Shown here: piece by piece, positions 8,473 to 17,123 of the stretch
Numbering within the stretch: the stretch's first letter is position 1
Layout: every line of letters starts with the position of its first letter
Origin: Clostridium fungisolvens
GTDB lineage: Bacteria; Bacillota; Clostridia; Clostridiales; Clostridiaceae
Length of the DNA stretch: 64,000 nucleotides
Reading direction: 5' to 3'
Assembly: GCF_014193895.1 (NCBI RefSeq)
Contig: NZ_BLZR01000001.1
Coordinates: 2,666,001-2,730,000, forward strand
Translations under genes and position numbers: made by a program
The notes under the pieces: model-generated
Seen by the model: the letters and a program-made list of their open reading frames with translations, nothing else
Told to the model about the DNA's origin: nothing
The model's database searches: none

Positions 8473-9624
8473 ATGTCTGATCATATAGATTGTTTTCATG
8501 ATGAGGATTGTAGCTCCTCATCAAATAAAAAATGTTGTTGCTGTATTCCTGGACCTGTAGGTCCTCAAGGAATCCAAGGCCCTAAAGGTGATCCTGGAAT
8601 ACCAGGTCAGCAGGGAATTCAAGGTCCTAAAGGTGACAAAGGCGATCTTGGTCCAGTTGGCCCTAAAGGGGATTCTGGCCCTATGGGTCCTAAAGGCGAT
8701 CCTGGAATACCAGGTCAGCAAGGAGTTCAAGGTCCTAAAGGTGACAAAGGTGACCCTGGCTCTGTAGGCCCTAAAGGTGATACTGGAATACCAGGTCAGC
8801 AAGGTATTCAAGGTCCTAAAGGTGACAAAGGTGATTCTGGTCCTATGGGCCCTAAAGGCGATCCTGGAATACCAGGTCAGCAAGGTATCCAAGGTCCTAT
8901 GGGGCCTAAAGGTGATCCTGGTCCTATGGGTCCTCAAGGCCCTGCTGGATGTTGCTGTCAATGCGAAGGTCCAGTAGGACCTATGGGACCAACAGGACCT
9001 GCGGGGCCAGTTGGACCTATTGGACCAGTAGGTCCATGTTATGATAAGTGTTGTACTAAACCTTTGGAACGATTATTAAAAGACGTGTCAGTTAAGCAAA
9101 ACCAAATATTAGGTTCTGGCGGAATAACTAGTCCTAATGCTCCTCAAGCCGTAATTGGCTTAGCTAGTGAAGCTATTGAAGACTCACAATTCAATAATGT
9201 ATTTATACCTTTAGATCAACCTCATCCATCATTAATTAATATCATTGATAATATATTAGATCTTCCTAATAGCAAAAGTAATATAATTCCAATTCGCTAT
9301 GTTTCAGGTATTTCTAGTGACTTAACAACAGAAATCGGTCAATTTCTGAATGACTACAAATTCCCTCCATTCTACGAAACAGAGTGTTGTGAAACAACAA
9401 AGGATCTTATGGATTTATTTGAAGATATTTTTTCAATACCTACTCCTATACAATTTAATTTGACTTTAACAGAAAATAATTTTGACAGCGAGCTTGTTAA
9501 TTTAATATTAGTAGGGTATGGAAAAGGTCTTATTAAAGTAAAGACCCAAGGATCAACTCCAGCAAAAGTATATATTATATCTATTTGCAGCATTAGGAAC
9601 GTATACTTTAATACAATAATTTAA
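8473..9624 (+). CDS. Collagen-like (Gly-X-Y) protein, probable spore-surface glycoprotein-type fibre
   Basis: A 383-residue protein in three parts. Residues 1-28 are acidic and Cys-rich (CFHDEDC, KKCCCC). Residues about 29-187 are an almost uninterrupted Gly-X-Y collagen repeat rich in GPKGD, GPMGP and GIQGP, broken once by a Cys cluster (GCCCQCEG). Residues 188-383 form an unrecognised globular domain. This is the layout of exosporium nap proteins such as BclA, although the C-terminal domain is not recognisably BclA-like. There is no signal peptide, as expected for mother-cell expression. AGGAGG precedes the ATG. It converges with the 1349-residue repeat protein, which shares its promoter type. 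Confidence 0.85.
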   Translation: MSDHIDCFHDEDCSSSSNKKCCCCIPGPVGPQGIQGPKGDPGIPGQQGIQGPKGDKGDLGPVGPKGDSGPMGPKGDPGIPGQQGVQGPKGDKGDPGSVGPKGDTGIPGQQGIQGPKGDKGDSGPMGPKGDPGIPGQQGIQGPMGPKGDPGPMGPQGPAGCCCQCEGPVGPMGPTGPAGPVGPIGPVGPCYDKCCTKPLERLLKDVSVKQNQILGSGGITSPNAPQAVIGLASEAIEDSQFNNVFIPLDQPHPSLINIIDNILDLPNSKSNIIPIRYVSGISSDLTTEIGQFLNDYKFPPFYETECCETTKDLMDLFEDIFSIPTPIQFNLTLTENNFDSELVNLILVGYGKGLIKVKTQGSTPAKVYIISICSIRNVYFNTII

Positions 9625-9675
9625 CAAACTCATTTCTGAAAATATAATATAAAATCTAATTCATTTAATATTAAG

Positions 9676-9703
9676 AGGGTGCATGTTGATTACAATGCAC
9701 CCT
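9676..9703 (+). terminator. Intrinsic terminator of the collagen-like gene
   Basis: A 9-bp stem AGGGTGCAT/ATGCACCCT is followed by a T-rich tract. It lies 52 bases after the stop codon. Confidence 0.8.
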
Positions 9704-9715
9704 TTCATTGCTTTT

Positions 9716-9806
9716 ATATAGATGTACCACCTCATAATTGAACTTATATTTTCAAATTCAGCTTAGTTCTGATCAGAAGTTTTAAAAATTTGTCCGTCAT
9801 TATAAT
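9716..9806. repeat. Hairpin repeat family TGTACCA, copy 1 (degenerate)
   Basis: The left part (GATGTACCACCTCATAATTG followed by TTATATTTTCAAA) matches the element at 43923-44010 closely, and the right part AAGTTTTAAAAAT matches both that copy and the copy near 61045. It lies between two convergent genes and has no coding potential. Confidence 0.55.
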
Positions 9807-9861
9807 TACACCTAAACTTTATATTACTCCAAAAGTTATTATTTGATTATATAAAAAGACA

Positions 9862-9895
9862 GTAGCTAAATTTGTTTCTGAGCAAATTTAGCCAC
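9862..9895 (-). terminator. Intrinsic terminator of the 1349-residue repeat gene
   Basis: The stem GTAGCTAAATTTG/CAAATTTAGCCAC has one mismatch and on the minus strand is followed by CTTTTTATA. It lies about 60 bases beyond the stop codon. Confidence 0.75.
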
Positions 9896-9957
9896 CATCA
9901 AAGAGTAAAACTATATTAGTAGTTTATAAGATATACTAGAATATAGAATCAATAATT

Positions 9958-12900
9958 CTATCTAACTTGCAAACCTATCCACCATGAATCTGGCATATCT
10001 ACATGCAACATTTTATCTGTTTTATTTTCTATAGCAATTTGAAGAATTATAGTCTTATCTGAGAAACCAGTATTTTTGTAAATTAGACCTGATGAAGGAA
10101 CTTCATCAACATTACTGTCTGATGAATAAATAATATTACCTAATGGAGTAGTACTCCTTATTTCAGTAGCATATACTCTTAGAACTAGGCTATGATCTGG
10201 ACAGTAGAAATCTAAAGAACATCTTATTCTATCTACATGAAGAGATTCTCCCCTATTTATCTTTACAGGGATGTTCTGCATTATAACTGGACATTTTGGC
10301 GATACTTGATTAGAATTTGGACATCCTGTAATCCAGAAGTTTCTTCTTGTATCTATATTAAGAGCAGTATCTGCTACACTTGCATGATTTGAATTACAAG
10401 ATTCTTCTGCTTTATTTGCATAGTTAGCAAATTCAGCTTTCTCAGCCTTGCAAGCAAATTCAGATTTTTCTGAGTGCTCGGATTTCTTTGCGCATTCAGC
10501 TTTTTCTGCACACTCAGCTTTTAACGCATTTTCAGCTTTACATGCAAACTCAGCATGCTCAGATAACTTACTACATTCAGCTTTTTCAGCAAATTCAGCC
10601 TTCTCTGCACACTCAGCCTTAAGCGAAATCTCAGCTTTACATGCAAACTCTGCTTTTTCAGCTATTTCAGCCTTATATGCAAATTCAGCTTTTTCTGCAC
10701 ATTGAGCTTTTTCAGCCATTTCTGCTTTGCATGCAAATTCAGCATGTTCAGCTTCTTTAGCTTTTTCAGCTTTCTCTGCACATTTCGCAAATTCAGCTTT
10801 TTCTGCCATTCTAGCCTTTAATGCAAACTCTGCTTTTTCAGCTTCTTTAGCTTTCTCAGTTCTTTCTGCACACTTTGCAAATTCAGCTTTTTCTGCACAT
10901 TCAGCTTTTTCTGCCATTTCAGCCCTGCATGCAAACTCTGCTTTTTCAGTTTCTCTAGCTTTTTCAGCTTTTTCTGCACACTTTGCAAATTCAGCTTTTT
11001 CTGCACATTCAGCTTTTTCTGCTAGTCCTGCCTTGCATGCAAATTCTGCTTTTTCTGCCTCTCTAGCTTTTTCAGATTCTTCTGCACACTTCGCAAATTC
11101 AGCTTTTTCTGCACATTCAGCTTTTTCTGCTAGTCCTGCCTTGCATGCAAACTCTGCATGTTCAGCCTCTCTAGCTTTTTCAGATTCTTCTGCACACTTC
11201 GCAAATTCAGCTTTTTCTGCACATTCAGCTTTTTCTGCTAGTCCTGCCTTGCATGCAAACTCTGCATGTTCAGCCTCTCTAGCTTTTTCAGATTCTTCTG
11301 CACACTTCGCAAATTCAGCTTTTTCTGCACATTCAGCTTTTTCAGCCATTTCAGCCTTACATGCAAACTCTGCATGTTCAGTTTCTCTAGCTTTTTCAGA
11401 TTCTTCTGCACACTTTGCAAATTCAGCTTTTTCTGCACATTCAGCTTTTTCAGCCATTTCAGCCTTACATGCAAACTCTGCTTTTTCTGCTTCTCTAGCT
11501 TTCTCTGCGCACTTTGCGAATTCAGCTTTTTCTGCACATTCAGCTTTTTCAGCTACTCCAGCCTTGCGTGCAAATTCAGCATGTTCAGCTTCTCTAGCTT
11601 TTTCAGTTTTTTCTGCACACTTTGCAAATTCAGCTTTTTCTGCACATTCAGCTTTTTCAGCCATTTCAGCTTTGCATGCAAATTTAGCATGTTCGGCTTC
11701 TCTAGCTTTTTCAGTTTTTTCTGCACATTTTGCGAATTCAGCTTTTTCTGCACATTCAGCTTTTTCTGCACATTCAGCTTTTTCAGCTGCTCCAGCTTTG
11801 CATGCAAATTCAGCATGTTCAGCTTCTTTAGCTTTTTCAGTTCTTTCTGAGCACTTTGCGAATTCAGCTTTTTCTGCACATACTGCCTTTTCAGCTATTT
11901 CAGCCTTTTTTGCAAACTCTGCTTTTTCAGCTTCTTTAGCTTTTTCAGTTCTTTCTGCAAACTTAGCAAATTCAGCTTTCTCTGCACATACTGCCTTTTC
12001 TGCTATTTCTGCCTTGCATGCAAATTCTGCTTTTTCTGCTTTTTCTGCTTCTCTAGCTTTTTCAGTTCTTTCTGCACATTTAGCAAATTCAGCTTTTTCA
12101 GCCATTTCTGCCTTGCATGCAAACTCTGCATGTTCAGCTTCCCTAGCTTTTTCAGATTCTTCTGCACACTTTGCAAATTCAGCTTTTTCTGCACATTCAG
12201 CTTTTTCAGCCATTTCAGCCTTACATGCAAACTCTGCATGTTCAGTTTCTCTAGCTTTTTCAGATTCTTCTGCACACTTCGCAAATTCTGCTTTTTCTGC
12301 ACATTCAGCTTTTTCTGCCATCTCAGCCTTACATGCAAACTCTGCTTTTTCTGCTTCTCTAGCTTTTTCTGCGCACTTTGCGAATTCAGCTTTTTCTGCA
12401 CATTGAGCTTTTTCAGCTACTTCAGCCTTGCATGCAAATTCAGCATGTTCAGCTTCTTTAGCTTTTTCAGCTTTTTCTGCACATTTTGCGAATTCAGCTT
12501 TTTCTGCACATTCAGCTTTTTCTGCCATTCCAGCTTTGCATGCAAATTTAGCATGTTCAGCTTCTCTAGCTTTTTCAGATTCTTCTGCACAATTTGCGAA
12601 TTCAGCTTTTTCTGCACATTCAGCTTTTTCTGCACATTCAGCTTTTTCTGCTGCTCCAGCTTTGCATGCAAATTCAGCATGTTCAGCTTCTTTGGCTTTT
12701 TCAGTTCTTTCTGAGCACTTTGCGAATTCAGCTTTTTCAGCACATACTGCCTTTTCAGCTATTTCTGCCTTGTGAGCAAACTCTGCTTTTTCAGCTTCTT
12801 TAGCTTTTTCAGTTCTTTCTGCACACTTAGCAAATTCAGCTTTTTCTGCACATTCAGCTTTTTCAGCCATTTCAGCCTTGCATGCAAATTCAGCATGTTC

Positions 12901-14007
12901 AGCATGTCTAGCTTTCTCAGTTATTTCTGCACATTTTGCAAATTCAGCTTTTTCTGCGCATTGGGACTTTTCAGCTATTTCAGCCTTGCATGCAAACTCT
13001 GCATGTTCAGCTTTTTCAGCTTTTTCTGCACATTGAGCGAATTCAGCTTTTATTGCAAACTCTGCTTTTTCAGCATATTCTGATCTACAAGCAAATTCAG
13101 CACACTCAGCATTCTTAGCCTTTTCAGCACATTCTGCCTTGTTTGCAAATTCAGCCTTAGAAGCAAATTCAGCAATCTGAGATTTTTCCGAATTTTTTGC
13201 ACTTTCTGATTTTTTCGAAAATCCAGCTTTTTCAGCTATCTCTGCATGCTCAGCACATAAAGCAGCATTAGACTTTTCAGCACATTCTGCTTTAAGCGCA
13301 AACTCGGCCTTTTTGCTATAATTAGCTTTTTCAGCTATCTCTGCATGCTCTGTGCACTTTGAAAACTCCGCATTCCATGCATAATCAGATTTTTCAGCGT
13401 GTTCAGCATTTTTTGCACATTTTGCTTCATTTGCCAATTCAGCCTTACAAGCAAATTCAGCTTTTTCTGCATGCTCAGAATTTTTACTATGCTCAGAGAG
13501 CATTGTTTTTTCAGCATACTCAGCTTTTTTTGCACAATCTGCTTTTTTAGAATAATCTGCACACTTTGAGTTCTCAGAATAACATGCTTTTGTTGCATTT
13601 TCTGAATACTTTGCATTGATTGAAATATCTGCTGATGAAGCATGCGCTGCATCAGTTGCACTATCTGAACATAAAGAATGAGTTGCTTCATCGGCTGTTG
13701 TTGAATGCTCTGAATTTTTAGCATTAGTTGAGAATTTCGATTTATCTGAACACTCTGAATGCCCTGATTTTAATGCGTAATCCGCTTTTTCTGCATGTTC
13801 ACTTTCATCAGAACTTGTAGCGTGTTTTGAGTTTTCAGAGTAATTTGAAGTTAATGACTTTTGAGATACATCTGCCTTTTGTGCTACCTTAGAAGTATCT
13901 GATGTTATTGCATGATTAGCTGTATCTGAATGCCTTGCATGTTCAACTAAACAGCTTTTACTTGTGCAACAATCATCTTTTTCACAGTTTTTGTTTTCAA
14001 AACTCAT
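9958..14007 (-). CDS. Giant Ala-x-x triplet-repeat protein, probable spore-surface fibre
   Basis: A 1349-residue protein. Residues 1-25 are Cys-rich. From about residue 30 to 1230 nearly every third residue is Ala or Ser; in the core the triplets (AEK, AEC, AEF, AKC, AEH, ACK) are arranged in a higher-order unit of 36 residues (12 triplets, 108 bp) repeated roughly 20 times. Glu and Lys fill most other positions and Cys recurs within each unit. The last 110 residues are a non-repetitive, beta-rich domain (ITGCPNSNQ to WWIGLQVR). No signal peptide is present. I know no named family with this repeat; short Axx runs occur in phage tail fibres. The ATG after GGGGG is preferred to an upstream GTG. 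Expression is probably sigma-K dependent (see 14064-14092). Confidence 0.85.
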   Translation of the reverse strand: MSFENKNCEKDDCCTSKSCLVEHARHSDTANHAITSDTSKVAQKADVSQKSLTSNYSENSKHATSSDESEHAEKADYALKSGHSECSDKSKFSTNAKNSEHSTTADEATHSLCSDSATDAAHASSADISINAKYSENATKACYSENSKCADYSKKADCAKKAEYAEKTMLSEHSKNSEHAEKAEFACKAELANEAKCAKNAEHAEKSDYAWNAEFSKCTEHAEIAEKANYSKKAEFALKAECAEKSNAALCAEHAEIAEKAGFSKKSESAKNSEKSQIAEFASKAEFANKAECAEKAKNAECAEFACRSEYAEKAEFAIKAEFAQCAEKAEKAEHAEFACKAEIAEKSQCAEKAEFAKCAEITEKARHAEHAEFACKAEMAEKAECAEKAEFAKCAERTEKAKEAEKAEFAHKAEIAEKAVCAEKAEFAKCSERTEKAKEAEHAEFACKAGAAEKAECAEKAECAEKAEFANCAEESEKAREAEHAKFACKAGMAEKAECAEKAEFAKCAEKAEKAKEAEHAEFACKAEVAEKAQCAEKAEFAKCAEKAREAEKAEFACKAEMAEKAECAEKAEFAKCAEESEKARETEHAEFACKAEMAEKAECAEKAEFAKCAEESEKAREAEHAEFACKAEMAEKAEFAKCAERTEKAREAEKAEKAEFACKAEIAEKAVCAEKAEFAKFAERTEKAKEAEKAEFAKKAEIAEKAVCAEKAEFAKCSERTEKAKEAEHAEFACKAGAAEKAECAEKAECAEKAEFAKCAEKTEKAREAEHAKFACKAEMAEKAECAEKAEFAKCAEKTEKAREAEHAEFARKAGVAEKAECAEKAEFAKCAEKAREAEKAEFACKAEMAEKAECAEKAEFAKCAEESEKARETEHAEFACKAEMAEKAECAEKAEFAKCAEESEKAREAEHAEFACKAGLAEKAECAEKAEFAKCAEESEKAREAEHAEFACKAGLAEKAECAEKAEFAKCAEESEKAREAEKAEFACKAGLAEKAECAEKAEFAKCAEKAEKARETEKAEFACRAEMAEKAECAEKAEFAKCAERTEKAKEAEKAEFALKARMAEKAEFAKCAEKAEKAKEAEHAEFACKAEMAEKAQCAEKAEFAYKAEIAEKAEFACKAEISLKAECAEKAEFAEKAECSKLSEHAEFACKAENALKAECAEKAECAKKSEHSEKSEFACKAEKAEFANYANKAEESCNSNHASVADTALNIDTRRNFWITGCPNSNQVSPKCPVIMQNIPVKINRGESLHVDRIRCSLDFYCPDHSLVLRVYATEIRSTTPLGNIIYSSDSNVDEVPSSGLIYKNTGFSDKTIILQIAIENKTDKMLHVDMPDSWWIGLQVR

Positions 14008-14063
14008 ATTAATTGCCCCCACAATATTTTATTAAATTTTTACAAAAAGGTATTCCTTTTGTA

Positions 14064-14092
14064 TATATTATGTTTCATTCGAATTTTTGGTG
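14064..14092 (-). promoter_or_regulatory. Candidate sigma-K promoter of the giant repeat gene
   Basis: On the minus strand CACC (14089-14092) fits the -35 mACm, 16 bases separate it from CATAATATA (14064-14072), a perfect CATAnnnTA -10. It lies 57 bases before the start codon. Confidence 0.7.
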
Positions 14093-14117
14093 ATTTCAAA
14101 ACTGTACTTTTATAAAT

Positions 14118-14158
14118 AAAAAACACCACAAAATCCAGTTTTGAATAATGTAGTGTTT
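14118..14158 (-). terminator. Intrinsic terminator, second copy of the terminator family
   Basis: Minus-strand stem AAACAC/GTGTTT with a T-run after it, downstream of the Nudix gene. It shares about 80% identity over 40 bases with 2180-2222, including GAATAATG-AGTGTTT on the plus strand. Confidence 0.7.
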
Positions 14159-14272
14159 AAAATAAATGCTTTGTTTTAGTTTGCAACTTTTTAACAATCC
14201 TTAGATTAATCATTTTTCCGCCCAATTTTTATAGTTATTCAAGGATAAATCTATATTTACAACTAACAGTCA

Positions 14273-14764
14273 TTACTTCTCTTTATATACAAAATGTTTT
14301 ACTTCATTTAATCCCTCATAAAGATACTGTTTTGCTTCAATAGGATATAATTCTATAGTTTCTATCTCCTTAATATCAACCCATGAAAATTCTAATTTGA
14401 ATGATTCTCCCTCCAATTGTTCAGTACCAAAGAATGTTCCTTCAAGAGGTATGTTGATATCTCCTGTTAAAGATACATCATAAAATAGGCATATTTGATG
14501 ACAAGGTTTGTCTCCCCATGGAAAGAATATTTCTCCTACCCATCTTAGTTTGTCTACCTTAATGTCTACATCTATTTCCTCTTTAAATTCACGAATTAAT
14601 GTTTCTTCATTGGTCTCCCCAAGTGCAACATGTCCTCCAGGAATTGCATAGCCAGTGTCTCCTACTGGCCTTTGCAGCAGGACCTTTCCATTTTGCACTA
14701 GCAATCCTGCAACTCTATAGCTGAACACATATTCCTCTGTTTTAAATATGATATCTTTACTCAT
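14273..14764 (-). CDS. Nudix hydrolase
   Basis: A 163-residue Nudix protein. The Nudix box is complete at about residues 43-65: GGHVALGE, then REFKEEID, satisfying G-x5-E-x7-REUxEExGU, so the metal-binding glutamates are present. Substrates of this family are nucleoside diphosphates linked to another moiety; the exact substrate is not visible. AAGGAG precedes the ATG and a terminator follows at 14118-14158, so it is transcribed alone. Confidence 0.92.
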   Translation of the reverse strand: MSKDIIFKTEEYVFSYRVAGLLVQNGKVLLQRPVGDTGYAIPGGHVALGETNEETLIREFKEEIDVDIKVDKLRWVGEIFFPWGDKPCHQICLFYDVSLTGDINIPLEGTFFGTEQLEGESFKLEFSWVDIKEIETIELYPIEAKQYLYEGLNEVKHFVYKEK

Positions 14765-14928
14765 TTAACGACTCCTTGTTTTTTATATTATTTAATCCTA
14801 TAGATACTTCATTTAAAATGTAATTACACACTTATTTTTCAAAACTTAATCACCATATGTACATGTAATATAACGCATATTGAATGATTATAATCCTTAT
14901 ACTTTCTTCACCACTTCGAGTTCTATTT

Positions 14929-15243
14929 CTATTCTTTGACTTGAGATAGTTTATTTGGATATATTTTTATTAATAAAAAGGTTGCACCAAATGCAAATAC
15001 CCCTTCTATTAATGTACAAATAATATATTTAATCACCTTTTCTTTATCTGGCAATAAATGCGTAGCAATTATAGCACCTGTTATTGAAAAAATTACTACT
15101 GTAAATATTGGAATAATGATCAAAAGACTCTTGAAAAATTTAGACATTTCAAGCTTTGACTTACAATTTATACATTCGTATTTATTCCTTATTCCTTTGT
15201 CTACCCATTTATTTTTACAAACTGGACATGTAACTTTAACCAT
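14929..15243 (-). CDS. Zinc-ribbon protein with two membrane segments
   Basis: A 104-residue protein with a four-cysteine ribbon at the N-terminus (CPVC, then CINC about 15 residues on) and two hydrophobic segments near residues 43-63 and 75-95. It resembles the 5910-6290 product in plan but not in sequence. Its role is unknown. The chosen ATG follows AGAGGT; an upstream in-frame ATG pair lacks a site. It lies 35 bases downstream of the peptidase S51 gene and may be co-transcribed with it. Confidence 0.72.
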   Translation of the reverse strand: MVKVTCPVCKNKWVDKGIRNKYECINCKSKLEMSKFFKSLLIIIPIFTVVIFSITGAIIATHLLPDKEKVIKYIICTLIEGVFAFGATFLLIKIYPNKLSQVKE

Positions 15244-15278
15244 ACTTTTACCTCTCATCAATTTAAATTTCTATTGCC

Positions 15279-15950
15279 TTAGTTCCTATTTAAACTTTCA
15301 TCTACTTTTTTAATTTTACCTTTTGAAATCAAATATAGCTCACCGTAAAAAAACTGTTCTTTTCCTCTGCATACAATAGCTCCATTATCGCACATTGCAT
15401 ATATATCATGTTCCTCAGATATTCTTAATAGTTCGTTAAGGTTAGTTTCATTTCCTCTACCTTTAAAGTGCGGCTCTATAGATATATCAAGTAGGTTAAG
15501 CCCCTCATATATCTCTGTTTTATCCTCTTCACTTTCTGCCGTACAAATAGCTACTTTAGCCATATTTATAGCTCCAGCGCTTAGTCCTAAAACACAGCCT
15601 TCATATTCTCTTAATGCCTTATGAAGTTCATTTTGCTTAAGAAAATCAAATTGAATCATTGTAGGTCCACCCATAAGAAAAACTACTGAAGCATATCGTA
15701 TGTGTTCTAGCATTTCTTCTTTCTTCATTCTATTGTCAATTACTTTGCTAGATTTAAAATTAATCCCAAGGTCTGAAAACCAGCCTAAATATCTCTTAGC
15801 ATATTTATCAGTAATCTCAAAGAAATCAGGACTAGAAGCTATGAAAACTATCTTGAGATCACTCTTTATATCACTAAGCAAATTATCTCTTACTTCAGCG
15901 GTAAATCCTTTGTCCATATCAAAATCACTAAACAAATAATAAGCACTCAT
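15279..15950 (-). CDS. Peptidase S51 (PepE/cyanophycinase-like) family protein
   Basis: A 223-residue type 1 glutamine-amidotransferase-like protein of the S51 group. The nucleophile elbow GLSAGAIN puts the catalytic serine at residue 124, the preceding strand carries MGGP, and His161 in IEPHF is the expected second member of the triad. Relatives cleave Asp-X dipeptides or act on unknown substrates; the precise activity here is inferred only at family level. AGGAGGG precedes the ATG. A HAD hydrolase lies 23 bases upstream on the same strand, so the two are probably an operon. Confidence 0.88.
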   Translation of the reverse strand: MSAYYLFSDFDMDKGFTAEVRDNLLSDIKSDLKIVFIASSPDFFEITDKYAKRYLGWFSDLGINFKSSKVIDNRMKKEEMLEHIRYASVVFLMGGPTMIQFDFLKQNELHKALREYEGCVLGLSAGAINMAKVAICTAESEEDKTEIYEGLNLLDISIEPHFKGRGNETNLNELLRISEEHDIYAMCDNGAIVCRGKEQFFYGELYLISKGKIKKVDESLNRN

Positions 15951-15973
15951 AATAATTTCCCTCCTGCTAAACT

Positions 15974-16693
15974 CTAGCTATTTAACAATCCTAACAAACT
16001 TAAAAGCTCCTTTAAGTTTCTAATGGTTTTATACTCTGTGTCAACCTTACAATTTTCATCTCTTATCATCAAGATGCCTTGCATCCCCAATTTAATAGCC
16101 ACTTCAACATTCTTTATATTATCATCAATAAATATTGCTTCTTCTGGCTTTATATTTAACTCAGTTAAAGCAGTATTAAACATTAACTCATTTGGCTTTA
16201 TAACTCCTATTTTTGATGACATAACAAAGGTTGAAAAATATTCTCTTAATCCAGCATTCCTGAACACTCTCTCAAGTGAAGGCCAGGTATCTGATACTAC
16301 TCCAAGCTTATAGCTTTTACTTAACTGTGGTATAACCTCAAACACATCCTCATAAAACAAAAACTTTTCATCATTAAAAACTGTATCTCTAGCTACTTCA
16401 ATGATGTGTGTTTCATTAAGCTCTAAATCTGGTAGTTCATTTGATAGTATTGTATAAAATTCTATAAAGTGTTCAAACTCCTCTTCCTCTGTTAAGATAA
16501 TGCTCTTCGCTTCTAAAAACTTCATAGCTTTGTAAAAAGCCACTTGTATCAGCTTTTCATCTAACAAATCGAATTTATTTTTATCTACATACCTATGAAA
16601 ATTTGGAGGTACGAACCAGTTTCCTGTTCTCGGATCATTAAGAACTCGTCCAGAATCAAATAAAATTGCTTTTAAATTCTTGTGTTGTAGCAT
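15974..16693 (-). CDS. HAD-superfamily hydrolase with altered motif I
   Basis: A 239-residue HAD protein. Motif I is FDSGRVL near residue 12: the nucleophilic aspartate is present but the usual acid/base aspartate two residues later is glycine. Motif II is VVSDTW, motif III lysine is in GVIKP, and motif IV is FIDDN, all in order. The cap region lies between motifs I and II. The changed motif may reduce phosphatase activity or alter chemistry, which is inference. AAGGAGGAG precedes the ATG; the S51 peptidase follows 23 bases downstream. Confidence 0.87.
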   Translation of the reverse strand: MLQHKNLKAILFDSGRVLNDPRTGNWFVPPNFHRYVDKNKFDLLDEKLIQVAFYKAMKFLEAKSIILTEEEEFEHFIEFYTILSNELPDLELNETHIIEVARDTVFNDEKFLFYEDVFEVIPQLSKSYKLGVVSDTWPSLERVFRNAGLREYFSTFVMSSKIGVIKPNELMFNTALTELNIKPEEAIFIDDNIKNVEVAIKLGMQGILMIRDENCKVDTEYKTIRNLKELLSLLGLLNS

Positions 16694-17056
16694 TTTTCTC
16701 CTCCTTAAGCCTAATACTTGAAATTATAACACTATACTCCATTTAATCCCATACTATTTAAGTATGAACAACTCTATATCTGAAACTATTTATATAACGG
16801 TGGTAGGTAATAGATAAATACAAATGATTTTCCCTTTTAAAAATTATAAAATCGAAAATACTCTTCTTATTTATATCTACTTAATCCTTATCTAATATTT
16901 CTGTATTAGTTTTCATATATACTTATCACTAATTTTGATAATAAACTTACTTCTACATCTAATTAAAATAAAATTAAATTTTTATACTAGTACAACGCCC
17001 TTTACCACCACTCACATTGTCGATATATTGAGCTAATAAAGGATTTTTGACGAAAT

Positions 17057-17084
17057 TTGCAAATAACTGCGTAGATGATATAAT
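17057..17084 (+). promoter_or_regulatory. Sigma-A-type promoter with extended -10, for the acyltransferase gene
   Basis: TTGCAA (17057-17062), 16 bases, then TATAAT (17079-17084) preceded by TGA, giving an extended -10. It lies 39 bases before the ATG. The remainder of 16694-17123 is AT-rich and shows no gene or structured RNA. Confidence 0.65.
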
Positions 17085-17123
17085 TCTATAGGACTGTTAT
17101 TTAGAAATAAGGGAGGACAACTT

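Noticed and set aside
8521..8961. Minus-strand frame of 146 codons opposite the collagen-like gene
   Set aside because: It is the antisense of the Gly-X-Y repeat and has no start signals.
10448..12775. Long plus-strand open frames (up to 559 codons) rich in Ser, Ala and Phe, and several Lys/Leu- or Phe-rich frames, opposite or within the giant repeat gene
   Set aside because: They are shadows created by the 108-bp repeat, which lacks stop codons in several frames. None has a ribosome binding site, while the minus-strand frame has start signals, a promoter and a distinct C-terminal domain.
10440..13900. CRISPR-like or satellite-like periodic DNA
   Set aside because: The periodicity is 9 and 108 bp and preserves one reading frame with conservative amino-acid changes; there are no spacers.
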